This document shows positions 25,920 through 34,958 of a stretch of DNA of 64,000 bases, piece by piece; positions within the stretch are counted from its first letter, which is position 1; the number at the start of each line of letters is the position of its first letter. A program made the position numbers and the translations under genes. This DNA is from a virus: the IMG/VR virus record IMGVR_UViG_3300044713_000194, positions 1 to 64,000 of that record, one strand, 5' to 3'. The notes below the pieces were generated by a model that did no database searches, was not told the origin of the DNA, and worked only from the letters and a program-made list of their open reading frames with translations.

Positions 25920-27383
25920 TCACCGTGTCCAGCCGCTCACGGATGGGGTCGTCCCGCCTCCGGTCCCTCCACCGCCGCCACCGCTGATTTGAGCCTGAAT
26001 CGCGCCGACACTGATGTACGTTGTCGTCGATGGTCCGTAGGCACTTGGAAACCCGGCGTTCAATAGAAGAGTGCCTCCGCCCGCCGTTGCATTCAGGGCG
26101 AAGTTGTCGGAGCTTGGGTTTGAAAACGGATTCGCGGTCAATGTGATGTCGGCAAGGGTCGAAGGCGTCAACCCGGTGTTCGCATTCGCGTTGCTCCCGT
26201 AAGCGTTGGTCTCGCTACATCCGGGGATGTACAACTGGCTGGCGGAGGCTATGGCTCTGAAATTCCCGTAAAAAATGTTGTTTTGAAGGCAAATAGTGTT
26301 GCTGTTAAGACTGAGCGCCGTGTGAGCGGCATTGTAGAAAGTATTGTTGATGAAGAACTCGTACCCGCCATTGGTTATCTGCACGGCGGGGACAGTGGTA
26401 CTGGTTTCGTTGGCAAAGACGTTACCCGTTGCATGGATGAAAGCGCCACTCCCGCCGTTGTGGGGATTAACGTCGAAGGCATTCCCCTCGAAATAGTTGT
26501 TCGCAAGCACCATGGTTATTCCGTTGTTGCTGCTGTCACCCACGATGACCCCACCGGCGTTGTTCACAAACCATGAGTTGTAGATCAGAATGGCTCCCCA
26601 GTCGTCTTCTGCATCGTCAGTCTCATCGACGACCCCTCCTCCATCGGTCCCTCCACTACCGCAGCCGGTGGCATAAACATCGAACATGTACAAAGATCCC
26701 CCGTGATTTGTGGGGTAAATGCACGGACCGGCTGTAGTGTTCCCTTCTAATTCGACGTCAACGAGCACCATGACGGCGGAGCCCACATTGAAGAGCGAGG
26801 AAGTGCCACTCACAGTAATGACGGGCCTCGTACCGTAGTCGCCGTAGGCGGTGTTGTAGCCTTCAAGCACCGCATTGCTCAAAGTGACCGGACTGGTCAA
26901 TGTGTAAGTACCGTTCTTGAGAAACACGGTTTGCCAATTTCCGTTAGCTTGACCGAGCGCGGTCGGAATGGTAAGGAGTCCGCCGCCCAGGCTGCCTGTA
27001 CAGGTCGATGCGGCGGTACCCAAGGCGCGATCGACTGTGTATGTGCCGCTTGATTGGGAAAGGATCTCGTACCACCCGGTCGTGCAGCCACTGCCGCCAG
27101 TAATCTGGATTCCGTTGCCTGGATAGGCGGTGGTGGCCGGATGAGCCGAGCTAGTGAACGTGGATGTGGTTCCCCCAATCACAATGTCGGTGAAACTCAC
27201 CTGCGCTGCCGCCTGGTTCGAGTAGTCAGTGCCTGGCGCGGAGACTGAAGGATCAAAAAGCCCCCCATTACTATCGGAGCCGTCTGACCGAACATTCCAG
27301 TGAGCGGTCTGGTTCGGAGTCGCCCAGACCGACGCAGTACAAATCAAAAATAACGCGAATGCGACAATCTTCCTTAGCGACAT
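25920..27383 (-). CDS. Secreted parallel beta-helix protein
   Basis: 487 residues from ATG at 27383 (GGGAG 6 bases upstream; a TTG six codons earlier is also in frame). The N-terminus is a clear Sec signal peptide: MSLRKIVAFALFLICTASVW then A/TPNQ. The mature part begins with HWNVRSDGSDSNGGLFDP, typical of right-handed beta-helix proteins, and continues with repeated Asn/Gly/Val rungs (NNYFEGN, NNTFYN, QNNIFYGNF). The C-terminus is a Gly-rich tail. Beta-helix proteins often bind or cleave polysaccharide. A signal peptide is unusual for a virion fibre. It overlaps the upstream gene by 10 bases. Confidence 0.7.
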   Translation of the reverse strand: MSLRKIVAFALFLICTASVWATPNQTAHWNVRSDGSDSNGGLFDPSVSAPGTDYSNQAAAQVSFTDIVIGGTTSTFTSSAHPATTAYPGNGIQITGGSGCTTGWYEILSQSSGTYTVDRALGTAASTCTGSLGGGLLTIPTALGQANGNWQTVFLKNGTYTLTSPVTLSNAVLEGYNTAYGDYGTRPVITVSGTSSLFNVGSAVMVLVDVELEGNTTAGPCIYPTNHGGSLYMFDVYATGCGSGGTDGGGVVDETDDAEDDWGAILIYNSWFVNNAGGVIVGDSSNNGITMVLANNYFEGNAFDVNPHNGGSGAFIHATGNVFANETSTTVPAVQITNGGYEFFINNTFYNAAHTALSLNSNTICLQNNIFYGNFRAIASASQLYIPGCSETNAYGSNANANTGLTPSTLADITLTANPFSNPSSDNFALNATAGGGTLLLNAGFPSAYGPSTTTYISVGAIQAQISGGGGGGTGGGTTPSVSGWTR

Positions 27384-30076
27384 ACGAGGCTCCCGCTCCA
27401 ACTGGAGCTTCCAGTGGTAATGTCAAGCTCTTCAAGGCTACCGGCACTCACCGAGAGTGGAAGGGACGTTAGCCCGGTAAAGTTGGACTGGGTGCCTACT
27501 GCCGTCCCAGCCGCAATCGTGATACTTCCGGAACTAAATATGCTGCTGCCTCCGATTTTGACGTTCATTACGAGATTGGTCGAGGAGTCACTGGTGAGTG
27601 TCGTAAACGTACAGCCTGTGGTAAGAGACCCGGCGGTGGGAGCGGTCTGAATCCACGCGGGTGTGACCGCCACTCCGCTATTGATGTTGAATCCGGCTTC
27701 AATTGGGGAGACCGGAGTTGACCCACTTGCAACCACCCAATTCGTACCGTTGCAATAGGCGGCAATATGATACGAACCGCCGCCCGTGATTGTGGCCCCG
27801 ATGGAGTTTGTCGTGCTGTCGGTCACCGATCCTCTTGTACCTTCGGGCGCACCAGTTGAGCCGCAAGATGGGAGCGTCGAGAACGTGGCCGCTGTGATGT
27901 AGGGGAGGCCGGGTCCGGTCACTCCAGAAACGACGCTGCCACTCGGTGTCTGAAATTGAGCAAGAGGCACCACTTGAGTGGTATCCGAAACTCCTTTCAA
28001 AGCCAAAATCGTAATACCGCCACCGGGTGACGCTAGCGTCCAGTCAGCGGTGTATGTGGCTGCGCTACTAGCTCCCAGATCGTAAGCCGCGATACCCGCA
28101 AAACTGCCGAGCAGTACCCACGGCGACGCTGCACTAGCGCCGCTAAGGCTGCCGCTCGATCCCGGAAGATAACCGGTGAACAGCATGTCGGTCTGCGTCG
28201 TTGTAATTGAGATGTTCTGCGGGCTGGAACTGTTCCCAGCAAATATCACTGAGCCGTCGAGCGGCGAAGAAGTGTTGACGTTCGAGAATGCCCATTCCGA
28301 AACATCGAGCACCTGCGAACCAGGATTACAACTGACCGTATCGCTTCCGCTCGCCGTGACGACGCCAATTTCAACTGTGGTATTACCGAAAAAGCCACCT
28401 ACATTGAAATTGTCTACTGTTGTCCACGTACTACCCAGAGAATCGCTTATTGAGGATGCCTCATCCGCCTGGCATATCGAAAGAATAACCCAACCAGCAC
28501 TGACGGTGATTGAGTTCGAAGTACCCCCCGACACACTGGTCTGTAACACCGGCAGAGAAGCGCCGGAACTGTTTCCCTTGACGATCAGCCCGTTGTGATT
28601 GGCGTCCGCAGTCACAATACTCTGCTGGCCAAGAAAGTTGTTCGGCGCGTTCGTAGACGCGGCGTTCGTGACTTGAGTGGCGGTGTAGTCTCCAGTCTGG
28701 GGCACAATCGCACCTGTGCGCACATTGCCCACTGGGCCGAAGCTGTTAACGCCTTTCGAATTCGGCGTCTTGCCAGCCGCGTTCAAATAGGCCCAGGACC
28801 AGAACAAGTGTCCACAGTCACCGGGATGTGGAGCGCCAACAGTGGAGGCCGGGCAAACGCGTCCGTTCGGATAGGTGCCTCCAGCGTAAGGAATGGAGGA
28901 GTCCGGCCACGCTGTCTGCGTGCTCACGTAGTTGACTATAAAACCATCCGCCTGAAGCTGGCTGACCAAGTTGTGCATGTCGGTGTCAAACGTCGCGCAA
29001 AAGCTTCCAATCGTGCAGCCTCCCGACGATCCATACTCTTCACCACCGACGAACACGCGCGGATAAACGAGCCCGAGATAGGTCTGATTCGCCTGTGGAG
29101 GACTGACGAAGAAGGCGACGATGAACGGATCGCCGGAACTGGCGGATGTCACCGTGATCGTGTAGGTGTGCGTTGCCGCTGTGCTCGGAAGCGCATACCG
29201 CTGGCCCCACCATGTAGCGGTGTTGCCCGGATCAGTCCCGATAGTTCCGGCAGCGCCCGAGGACCAGGTGTCGGCGGTCGTGCCGTCGATGGCAAATGTT
29301 GCAGTCGCTGTGCCGCCGCTGTAGACGCCCCAGACCGCGATCACATCGTTGGCGACAGGATATGGCGTCGTACACGTCAGCACGCCTGTGCCTGTGGTCT
29401 GCATAGCGACGCCGCTGTGAAATTGATTGTTGGCCGTCCAGGTGCCCGACGTCGCGACGCATTCGGTCGTATTCGAAGCCAATATCTTTGCATAGTGGGG
29501 AGATCCGCCCCAGGCGACGACTGTGGTCAAAGCGGCGATAAGCGCCTGCGGCTCGTTGGTGATCGTTCCGGGGCTCGGGCCAAGGCCGGGATCGGCAATG
29601 GACGGATCGCTTCCGCCGCAATCGATGAAGATGTCCGGCGCTCCAGTGTCTCCCGGATCGATGTTGGGCAACACCTGCATGTCGAGGCAATCGAGCATGG
29701 CGCTTTCGCCATACTTCGGGATGCTGAAACTCGGATCGGCGAGGGGCCAATCCTGGCCGAGGCCGCCGTAAGCTTTGATGATGAGCGATCCCACGGCATT
29801 GCAGTCGGCGGCGGGCACTTGGCCTGGCGCGTATCCGGTTGTTCCGCAGCCGGTCGAATCGAATCCTGCGTAAGTCGGTGAATTGCCAAAGAAGTATGCG
29901 CCGCCGCCGCCTTGCACCATGCTGCCTGGCTGATAGCTGCAAGGCGCGGCGCTATTGTTGGGACAACGGATGCCACCATTCGGGCTCACAGTCTGCGCGT
30001 GCGCCGGACGACTCACAAATGCAAAGCCCATCAAAAGGGCGAACAATAGAAAAAGCTTAGTACGCATAGAGTTCAT
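27374..30076 (-). CDS. Secreted tail-fibre-like protein, possible degenerate SGNH domain
   Basis: 900 residues from ATG at 30076 (TGGAGA upstream; a TTG four codons earlier is in frame). Signal peptide: RTKLFLLFALLMGFAFVSRP, then AHA/Q. The first ~480 residues contain APDIFIDCGGSDPS (compare GxND, block III of SGNH hydrolases) and APHPGDCGHLFWSWAYLN (compare the DxxH block), but no GDSL nucleophile motif was found, so activity is doubtful. The C-terminal ~350 residues are Ser/Thr/Gly-rich beta domains ending in GTRGSVTDSTTNSIGAT and YCNGTNWVVA, typical of phage fibre proteins. It overlaps its neighbours on both sides and is part of the fibre operon. Confidence 0.55.
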   Translation of the reverse strand: MNSMRTKLFLLFALLMGFAFVSRPAHAQTVSPNGGIRCPNNSAAPCSYQPGSMVQGGGGAYFFGNSPTYAGFDSTGCGTTGYAPGQVPAADCNAVGSLIIKAYGGLGQDWPLADPSFSIPKYGESAMLDCLDMQVLPNIDPGDTGAPDIFIDCGGSDPSIADPGLGPSPGTITNEPQALIAALTTVVAWGGSPHYAKILASNTTECVATSGTWTANNQFHSGVAMQTTGTGVLTCTTPYPVANDVIAVWGVYSGGTATATFAIDGTTADTWSSGAAGTIGTDPGNTATWWGQRYALPSTAATHTYTITVTSASSGDPFIVAFFVSPPQANQTYLGLVYPRVFVGGEEYGSSGGCTIGSFCATFDTDMHNLVSQLQADGFIVNYVSTQTAWPDSSIPYAGGTYPNGRVCPASTVGAPHPGDCGHLFWSWAYLNAAGKTPNSKGVNSFGPVGNVRTGAIVPQTGDYTATQVTNAASTNAPNNFLGQQSIVTADANHNGLIVKGNSSGASLPVLQTSVSGGTSNSITVSAGWVILSICQADEASSISDSLGSTWTTVDNFNVGGFFGNTTVEIGVVTASGSDTVSCNPGSQVLDVSEWAFSNVNTSSPLDGSVIFAGNSSSPQNISITTTQTDMLFTGYLPGSSGSLSGASAASPWVLLGSFAGIAAYDLGASSAATYTADWTLASPGGGITILALKGVSDTTQVVPLAQFQTPSGSVVSGVTGPGLPYITAATFSTLPSCGSTGAPEGTRGSVTDSTTNSIGATITGGGSYHIAAYCNGTNWVVASGSTPVSPIEAGFNINSGVAVTPAWIQTAPTAGSLTTGCTFTTLTSDSSTNLVMNVKIGGSSIFSSGSITIAAGTAVGTQSNFTGLTSLPLSVSAGSLEELDITTGSSSWSGSLVCR

Positions 30077-31220
30077 GGGTGTCTCCAAGGGCAGAGTTTG
30101 GCGGAGGCGGCTGCGAGCCGATGATCGTCAGAGTGTCGCCCGAGATCGTGTAGTAGGAGCCGTAGATCATCTTGCTGCCGTTCACGAAATAGAACGAGGC
30201 AGCGGGAGTCGTCGGCGTAGTGCCGAGCGTGTAGGTAGTGCCGCCGTTGGGACTACTCGGCGAAAGAGTCTGTGGAACGCCAAAACCCGCCCCGCCGCCC
30301 CCGCTTGACGGGGTCGTCGGAACATACTCGCTACCGTTGTACTCCAGCACCTGGCCGGTGGTAGGCGCAGTCGCTGAGACGGGGATACTTTGGATTTCTG
30401 TTGCGTTTCCGCTTCCACCCACTGCCGAAATGACTCCGCCAGTTGCAGTGATGGTTGTCCCGTCCACCTTGACCGCGCCGAATGCGGAGGCGCTTGCTAA
30501 AGGCAGATCGGCTGGGACAATCGCTCCAAACGAAGGAGCCGCCGCCGATCCGGAGACGGGTCCACGGAAGAATGTATTGGCGTTCTGAGCGTTATCGCTG
30601 ATGGCAAAGGTGCCGTTGGTCGTGACCGGAGAACCGGAGACGGACTGGCGCGAGGGAACGGTAATCGCTACGCTTGTGACAGTGCCCGCACCCGAAGGTC
30701 CGACCGCTATCCATGCACTCCCGGTGTCGTAATAAATCTTGTTGGTGTCGGTCGTAAGGAAAATACGGCCTGCCGTTCCTGCGGATGGTTTTGACGCGTC
30801 TGTGCCTTCAAGGATGTCCGCCCCGCCTCCTCCCCCTCCTCCGGTCGAAAGCTCGGTCCAGCCCGAGCCGGTGTAAACACGGAAGAAACCCGAGGCTACA
30901 TCCCAGATGAGCCAGCCTTGATTAGGTGTCCAGAATTCCCAGCCGGGGACCTTATTGTTGGTGCCAGCAGTCGTTATCTCCGTTGACCAGACGGCGATCG
31001 AGTTCTGATAGGCGGCCCAGACACCGGTAGGAGCGCCGAGAAGCAAGTAGGCGTCCCCGTTGTTGGGCGACGTAGGCGGCGTCGTCGCGGTGGAATTGAT
31101 GACGTTCCCCTGCACCATCGCATCGAAAAAACGAAGGAAAGGACGGAACTGGTCGGTGTAGTTGTCACCGCTGTTTCCGTTGATCAGAAGCCCGAGTTTT
31201 GGTCCTAGTGTGACTGCCAT
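30057..31220 (-). CDS. Tail fibre protein with DUF2793-like domain
   Basis: 387 residues. About 45-130 match the DUF2793 pattern found in phage tail proteins (GDAYLLLGAPTGVWAAYQNS then WEFWTPNQGWLIWD...YTGSGWTEL). A Gly-rich linker follows, then the common fibre module GTVTSVAITVPSRQSVSG...FFRGPVSG...APSFGAIVPADLP (about 180-245). The C-terminus is a beta-rich tip. It probably mediates receptor contact or joins fibres to the baseplate. It is three bases after the stop of the 106-residue protein gene. Confidence 0.8.
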   Translation of the reverse strand: MAVTLGPKLGLLINGNSGDNYTDQFRPFLRFFDAMVQGNVINSTATTPPTSPNNGDAYLLLGAPTGVWAAYQNSIAVWSTEITTAGTNNKVPGWEFWTPNQGWLIWDVASGFFRVYTGSGWTELSTGGGGGGGADILEGTDASKPSAGTAGRIFLTTDTNKIYYDTGSAWIAVGPSGAGTVTSVAITVPSRQSVSGSPVTTNGTFAISDNAQNANTFFRGPVSGSAAAPSFGAIVPADLPLASASAFGAVKVDGTTITATGGVISAVGGSGNATEIQSIPVSATAPTTGQVLEYNGSEYVPTTPSSGGGGAGFGVPQTLSPSSPNGGTTYTLGTTPTTPAASFYFVNGSKMIYGSYYTISGDTLTIIGSQPPPPNSALGDTHELYAY

Positions 31221-31223
31221 CAG

Positions 31224-31544
31224 TTAGCTCGCAAAGAAAGTACCAAAGCTGGTTCCGAATCCCATCAACTGGCTAACCCCGGCTTGAAACGGAGCAAGCG
31301 GCATGTGATGCACGACCTGGATCACTCCGGTCAGGTCGATGTTGTTCTCTAAAAAGATCAGGTAGCGGTTATTTGCAATATCGAATCCAAATGACTGAAC
31401 CGACTGCTTGACGCCGTCCACGTAAATCTGAAGATCGCGGCTTGGATTGAAGGCACCGAGAAGTACGGAAGTCAGTGGACCATTGAGATTTCCGAGACCC
31501 AGAACAATACGATTGGGGTAGGCCGTACTGCATTGAACATTCAT
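31224..31544 (-). CDS. Small structural protein of unknown function
   Basis: 106 residues, beta-rich (DLQIYVDGVKQSVQSFGFD...YLIFLEN...VIQVVHHMP). It resembles small virion proteins that precede tail fibres, but I cannot name a family. GGAGGTAAGGC precedes ATG, and the gene lies between the zinc-cluster protein and the fibre gene. Confidence 0.6.
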   Translation of the reverse strand: MNVQCSTAYPNRIVLGLGNLNGPLTSVLLGAFNPSRDLQIYVDGVKQSVQSFGFDIANNRYLIFLENNIDLTGVIQVVHHMPLAPFQAGVSQLMGFGTSFGTFFAS

Positions 31545-31547
31545 GCC

Positions 31548-32594
31548 TTACCTCCGACCGGGGTTGTTGCGCAGACGCTGCTGTGTCTCACGATGGCGAC
31601 GTATTTGGTCCTGCTTTTGAAGCTGCTTGAGACGCTCGTTATCGCGCGGATTGAGGCGCGGAAGCGTCTTCTGAGGCTTCAGTTGGGGCGGCAGTGCAGC
31701 GGCGGGGGCGCTATTGTCCCTCACTTGGCCAGGAGTTGCAGTGGCGGGGACGTTATTAGGCGTAGGCTGTGGCGGCGCGGCGGCGGGCGCGGTGCGCGAT
31801 ACGGTCTCGGGCTTCTTTTTCTCGTCGAGGTCTTTGATCATCGGCATCGGCGCGAGCGGCGCGGGGGCTACGGGCGTCGGCACATCGACCTTGTCTTCAT
31901 CGAGAACCGGTGTCTTTGCACGTTCTTCAGGAGTGGCGGGCTCGTCACGCTTTACGACGTGATCAGACGGCGGATGCGGGCCGGAAACAGGTGAGGGAGG
32001 TGTTTCTTCCTTCTTCTTGCGACGCAGGAGCTTATCCGGTGCGCCTGGAATCCCCTTCTCCTTCTGACGTTTCTTATGCTCCTGCACGTTGCGCTGGCGG
32101 ATGATGTTGACGATATTGTGCTGGACGGACGGAAGAATGCGCTCAAACACGGCCTTGCAGTGCTTACAGATGAGGAAGTGATTGCGGAGATCCAGCCGTT
32201 CAGTCGGCGCGGTAAGCAATGGGCGTGGCTCTCCTTCAAGCGCATCCCGTTGATTAAGATTCCATTGTGCTCCCCAGTACAGGAACGCAGCGCACGTGCA
32301 CGAAGCCTCCACGTCAAGGTTTTTGGCCGAGGTCTCATCGGTTACACTCGACAAGTCAAAGCGCACCTTCACGTCGTGTCCGGCAGGATCGGAGGTTTTC
32401 AGGTTGCACTTGACGTTGTAGTTGAGGAAGAGCGAACGGGGATTGGAGCCGGTAAGCTTTGGATTGCAGCCTGGGCGGTTCTTCGTCGAGAATTCGTTTG
32501 TCTGCTGGACAAGCTCCGGCACCGAGATGGCGATTTTGTGACTGCCGGGGCGGAAGTACTCGCCGAGCTTGAACTTTACACTGACCTCAGACAA
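31548..32594 (-). CDS. SWIM-like zinc-site protein with Pro-rich tail
   Basis: 348 residues. ASCTCAAFLYWGAQ...FLICKHCKAVF (about 105-150) recalls the CxC...CxH arrangement of SWIM zinc fingers in phage proteins. The C-terminal half is a Pro/Ala/Lys/Gln-rich disordered region ending in basic heptads. Start is TTG at 32594 with GAGGGGGAG 6 bases upstream. Role unknown; position suggests a virion or assembly component. Confidence 0.6.
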   Translation of the reverse strand: MSEVSVKFKLGEYFRPGSHKIAISVPELVQQTNEFSTKNRPGCNPKLTGSNPRSLFLNYNVKCNLKTSDPAGHDVKVRFDLSSVTDETSAKNLDVEASCTCAAFLYWGAQWNLNQRDALEGEPRPLLTAPTERLDLRNHFLICKHCKAVFERILPSVQHNIVNIIRQRNVQEHKKRQKEKGIPGAPDKLLRRKKKEETPPSPVSGPHPPSDHVVKRDEPATPEERAKTPVLDEDKVDVPTPVAPAPLAPMPMIKDLDEKKKPETVSRTAPAAAPPQPTPNNVPATATPGQVRDNSAPAAALPPQLKPQKTLPRLNPRDNERLKQLQKQDQIRRHRETQQRLRNNPGRR

Positions 32595-32635
32595 GCGGAA
32601 CTCCCCCTCACAAGAAGCGTTTGAGAGTCGATTTC

Positions 32636-32821
32636 CTAGCGCTTGTCTTCATCCCGCACAAGAATGATCGTGGGGTACAGCGATGTGCGCCGATATTTGT
32701 AGTAGCGATGCTTCGCCTGGTACGCGCGCCATTCCTTACGGGACAGGGGCTGCCTACGAAGAAATACCTGGTGCGCCACCGCTGTGACGGCGGTGGCTGC
32801 CGCAACGAGGAAGACCTTCAT
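32636..32821 (-). CDS. Small membrane protein
   Basis: 61 residues from ATG at 32821: one N-terminal hydrophobic helix (KVFLVAAATAVTAVAHQVFL), then a basic, Tyr-rich cytoplasmic-type tail. GAAGAGG precedes the start. The frame is open 12 codons further upstream but lacks a ribosome site. Function unknown. Confidence 0.5.
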   Translation of the reverse strand: MKVFLVAAATAVTAVAHQVFLRRQPLSRKEWRAYQAKHRYYKYRRTSLYPTIILVRDEDKR

Positions 32822-32878
32822 GACAAAGGCCTCTTCGGGGGAGAGATGGAGAAACAAGGGCGCGCCCTCCCTGGTGAG

Positions 32879-33805
32879 TTAGGCTCCGGATTCTGCCGCT
32901 GCCTTGGCCTTCTGAATATCCTCGATCAGCTTCGGCTTGGCCGGGTTCTTCTGGTAGGTCAGGCCGTACTTGGTCCGCGCGTACACGAGCATGTCGTTGT
33001 ACTTGAGAAGTGAGAAGTCGATCTCGTCGGTTGTGGCGGCGTTACCGGTACCCTCTGCATCCGCAGGTACTCCGCCTTCATCAGCGCCGGGTCCGTCGTT
33101 TTCAGTGACGGCCTCTTCACCCTCGACCTTCTGCCCGCCAGCACCGGCGTCTTCGCTCTGCTCTTCGAAACCGATCGCCTGCGCCTCGGCATCGGAGAAG
33201 CCCGCCGCCTTCGCGTCTTCGAACTTGGCGACACCGGAGGCCTCGTCGCCGGTTACTGTGTCGGGGGTCTCAACAATGGCCTTAGCAATGGGCTCGGCTT
33301 GCTTGGAGAGCAACTGCGTCCGCTGCTCCCGAAGCTCGGCGGAGCGGAAAGCGAGCGTAGACGAAGATGCCTGGCCCTGGAAGGTCTGATTGGAGAGGTA
33401 CTCAATCTTGGCCAAAGCTCCGTCGATCAACGCAAGTTTCTGGTTGCTGGTTTCGGCTTTTTCGATTTGCTCGGTAAGCGGTGCGAACAGCGCAAAGCAC
33501 GCGGCGCAGTCCCCGTCGCCATTGTTATCCGGACCAAGACCGCAGGTGGTGCAAAGCTTGACCGAAGGCTTTTGAACTGGAGGAGCCTCGGGCGTATCCT
33601 TCACTTCCTTGATCCAGCCGCTGGCAATGAGGGCCGGAACAGAGGCGGCGTTGGGAGCGAATGTGGTAGCCACCAATTTCCGATTGCGGTATACGGACAC
33701 TTTGTTGCTGTTGTTCGAGTCGTACAGAACAATGTCGCCCTTCTCGATATAGGCGTGGGCGAAGGTCATATTAAAGCGCTTTGCAACGACGTAGGTCTTT
33801 ACCAT
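32879..33805 (-). CDS. Acidic protein with zinc-ribbon-like cluster
   Basis: 308 residues from ATG at 33805 (GAGGGAG 7 bases upstream in a CCTC/GAGG hairpin). An N-terminal beta domain (about 1-70) is followed by CTTCGLGPDNNGDGDCAACF (about 84-103), a possible zinc ribbon, a helical stretch, an acidic Gly/Glu-rich disordered region (about 185-265) and a short C-terminal domain (DEIDFSLLKYNDMLVYARTKYG), which looks like a HeH/LEM or SAP-like tail domain. It directly follows the capsid terminator. Function unknown. Confidence 0.6.
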   Translation of the reverse strand: MVKTYVVAKRFNMTFAHAYIEKGDIVLYDSNNSNKVSVYRNRKLVATTFAPNAASVPALIASGWIKEVKDTPEAPPVQKPSVKLCTTCGLGPDNNGDGDCAACFALFAPLTEQIEKAETSNQKLALIDGALAKIEYLSNQTFQGQASSSTLAFRSAELREQRTQLLSKQAEPIAKAIVETPDTVTGDEASGVAKFEDAKAAGFSDAEAQAIGFEEQSEDAGAGGQKVEGEEAVTENDGPGADEGGVPADAEGTGNAATTDEIDFSLLKYNDMLVYARTKYGLTYQKNPAKPKLIEDIQKAKAAAESGA

Positions 33806-33814
33806 GCAGAACTC

Positions 33815-33824
33815 CCTCAAGAGG
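33815..33824 (-). promoter_or_regulatory. CCTC-TT-GAGG hairpin at a ribosome site
   Basis: The minus-strand sequence GGTATTACCTCTTGAGGGAG puts the Shine-Dalgarno GAGGGAG in a small hairpin before ATG at 33805. The same GTATTACC prefix occurs before the genes starting at 21480 and 47657. Confidence 0.35.
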
Positions 33825-33860
33825 TAATACCGGTTTAAGGTACCGATCTGAAAATGTGCC

Positions 33861-33889
33861 GAAAAAGAAAAGGGCAGCCGAAGCTGCCC
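33861..33889 (-). terminator. Intrinsic terminator after the capsid gene
   Basis: On the minus strand GGGCAGC-TTCG-GCTGCCC is followed by TTTTCTTTTT. It is a textbook hairpin plus U-tract about 30 bases after the capsid gene stop. Confidence 0.93.
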
Positions 33890-33919
33890 TCATCTGTTGT
33901 CCTCCCCGGACACCGAGGA

Positions 33920-34912
33920 TTAGTCGGTTGTGTTGCCCGGGTACGGGATGGCGTTGCCTTCCGCGATCATTCCGCCGCTCTCGCCAGGTACCGTGGTCGG
34001 CACGCTGACCGTACGCGAAACCACCAGGCGCTGGACGCCGGAGGGGTTGAAGATCGTGAAGCCAAGGATCTCGAAGATCGAGAACCCGATCTGCCGGAGG
34101 TCCGGACGATCCGCGCTCATGACCGTGAGGGGCACGCGCTCGGGGATCACGCCGAGGAACTCGGCTTCCGTCAGGATGTAGACGATGCCGTAGTTCACCT
34201 TACGGGACTGGAGCAGCGTCGCACCCCACAGGTAGCCCATCACACCGGTCTTGATCAACTTGCGCTGAGTCTCACGGTCGATGTTGTCCTGCGTCCACTT
34301 GCGGAGGTCGGCGTAGTCCTTCGGGTTGAAGAACACGTAGGCCACCGAAAGATCGTGACGCTCGACCTGGGCGAAGCCATCGGCCATCGCATCGACGGTG
34401 ATCGGTGCGGTGATCGGCTGGTCCACATTCAGGACGTAGTCGTCGGGCAGCGCGGTCGCGGCGGCGGCTGCCGTCGCATCCAGAAGGCCGAAGATCTTCT
34501 CGTCCTCAGCGGCACCGATCTCGGCTTTACCGAGGTTCAGGGCACGCTGAACGATGTCGAAGCGGCGCTCCTTGATCTGGGTGATCGGAATCATCGGGAG
34601 TTCAGCAATTTCGAAGGTCGGAACCGTGATACGGTTCGGCTTCACAACGCTGACGATGTCCGAGCCCTCTTCGCCGACGTAGAACGCCTGAACGAAGCTC
34701 TGACCGGTGGAATCGAATTCTCGGTCATAGATCGGCAGTGCGCCATCGGGCAGAGTTTCAACCATCAGAGCCTTGCGAGCAATGCTCAGATAGTCACGAC
34801 GCCGACGCAGAGACGGGCCAAGAGAGGCCGCGAGCTTCTGCCGACCGGCAGCGGATTTCAGCAGGGTCCCAAGAATGTTGGTCTGCTGCTGATTGCGAGA
34901 GAGATTTGCCAT
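33920..34912 (-). CDS. Probable major capsid protein
   Basis: 330 residues, well-folded composition without long linkers, in the standard place after protease, scaffold and decoration-like genes and immediately before a strong terminator. The N-terminus (KSAAGRQKLAASLG, about 19-32) is basic and contains the K-x-A-A-S motif proposed as a processing site. The core (GALPIYDREF, KPNRITVPTFEIAELPMIPI, QRALNLGKAEIGAAEDEKIF) is similar in style to HK97-fold capsid proteins of large myophages. Candidate E-loop and P-domain boundaries cannot be set by eye. GAGAAA precedes ATG weakly. The call rests mainly on synteny. Confidence 0.65.
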   Translation of the reverse strand: MANLSRNQQQTNILGTLLKSAAGRQKLAASLGPSLRRRRDYLSIARKALMVETLPDGALPIYDREFDSTGQSFVQAFYVGEEGSDIVSVVKPNRITVPTFEIAELPMIPITQIKERRFDIVQRALNLGKAEIGAAEDEKIFGLLDATAAAAATALPDDYVLNVDQPITAPITVDAMADGFAQVERHDLSVAYVFFNPKDYADLRKWTQDNIDRETQRKLIKTGVMGYLWGATLLQSRKVNYGIVYILTEAEFLGVIPERVPLTVMSADRPDLRQIGFSIFEILGFTIFNPSGVQRLVVSRTVSVPTTVPGESGGMIAEGNAIPYPGNTTD

Positions 34913-34958
34913 GGTAATATTTCTCGTTTCTCGTCGTAGTCCGTTTTCCTGTCAGGGA

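Noticed and set aside
28595-29881. 428-codon plus-strand frame opposite the 900-residue fibre-like gene
   Set aside because: Arg/Val/Gly-rich antisense shadow; no ribosome site; the minus-strand product has a signal peptide and fibre modules.
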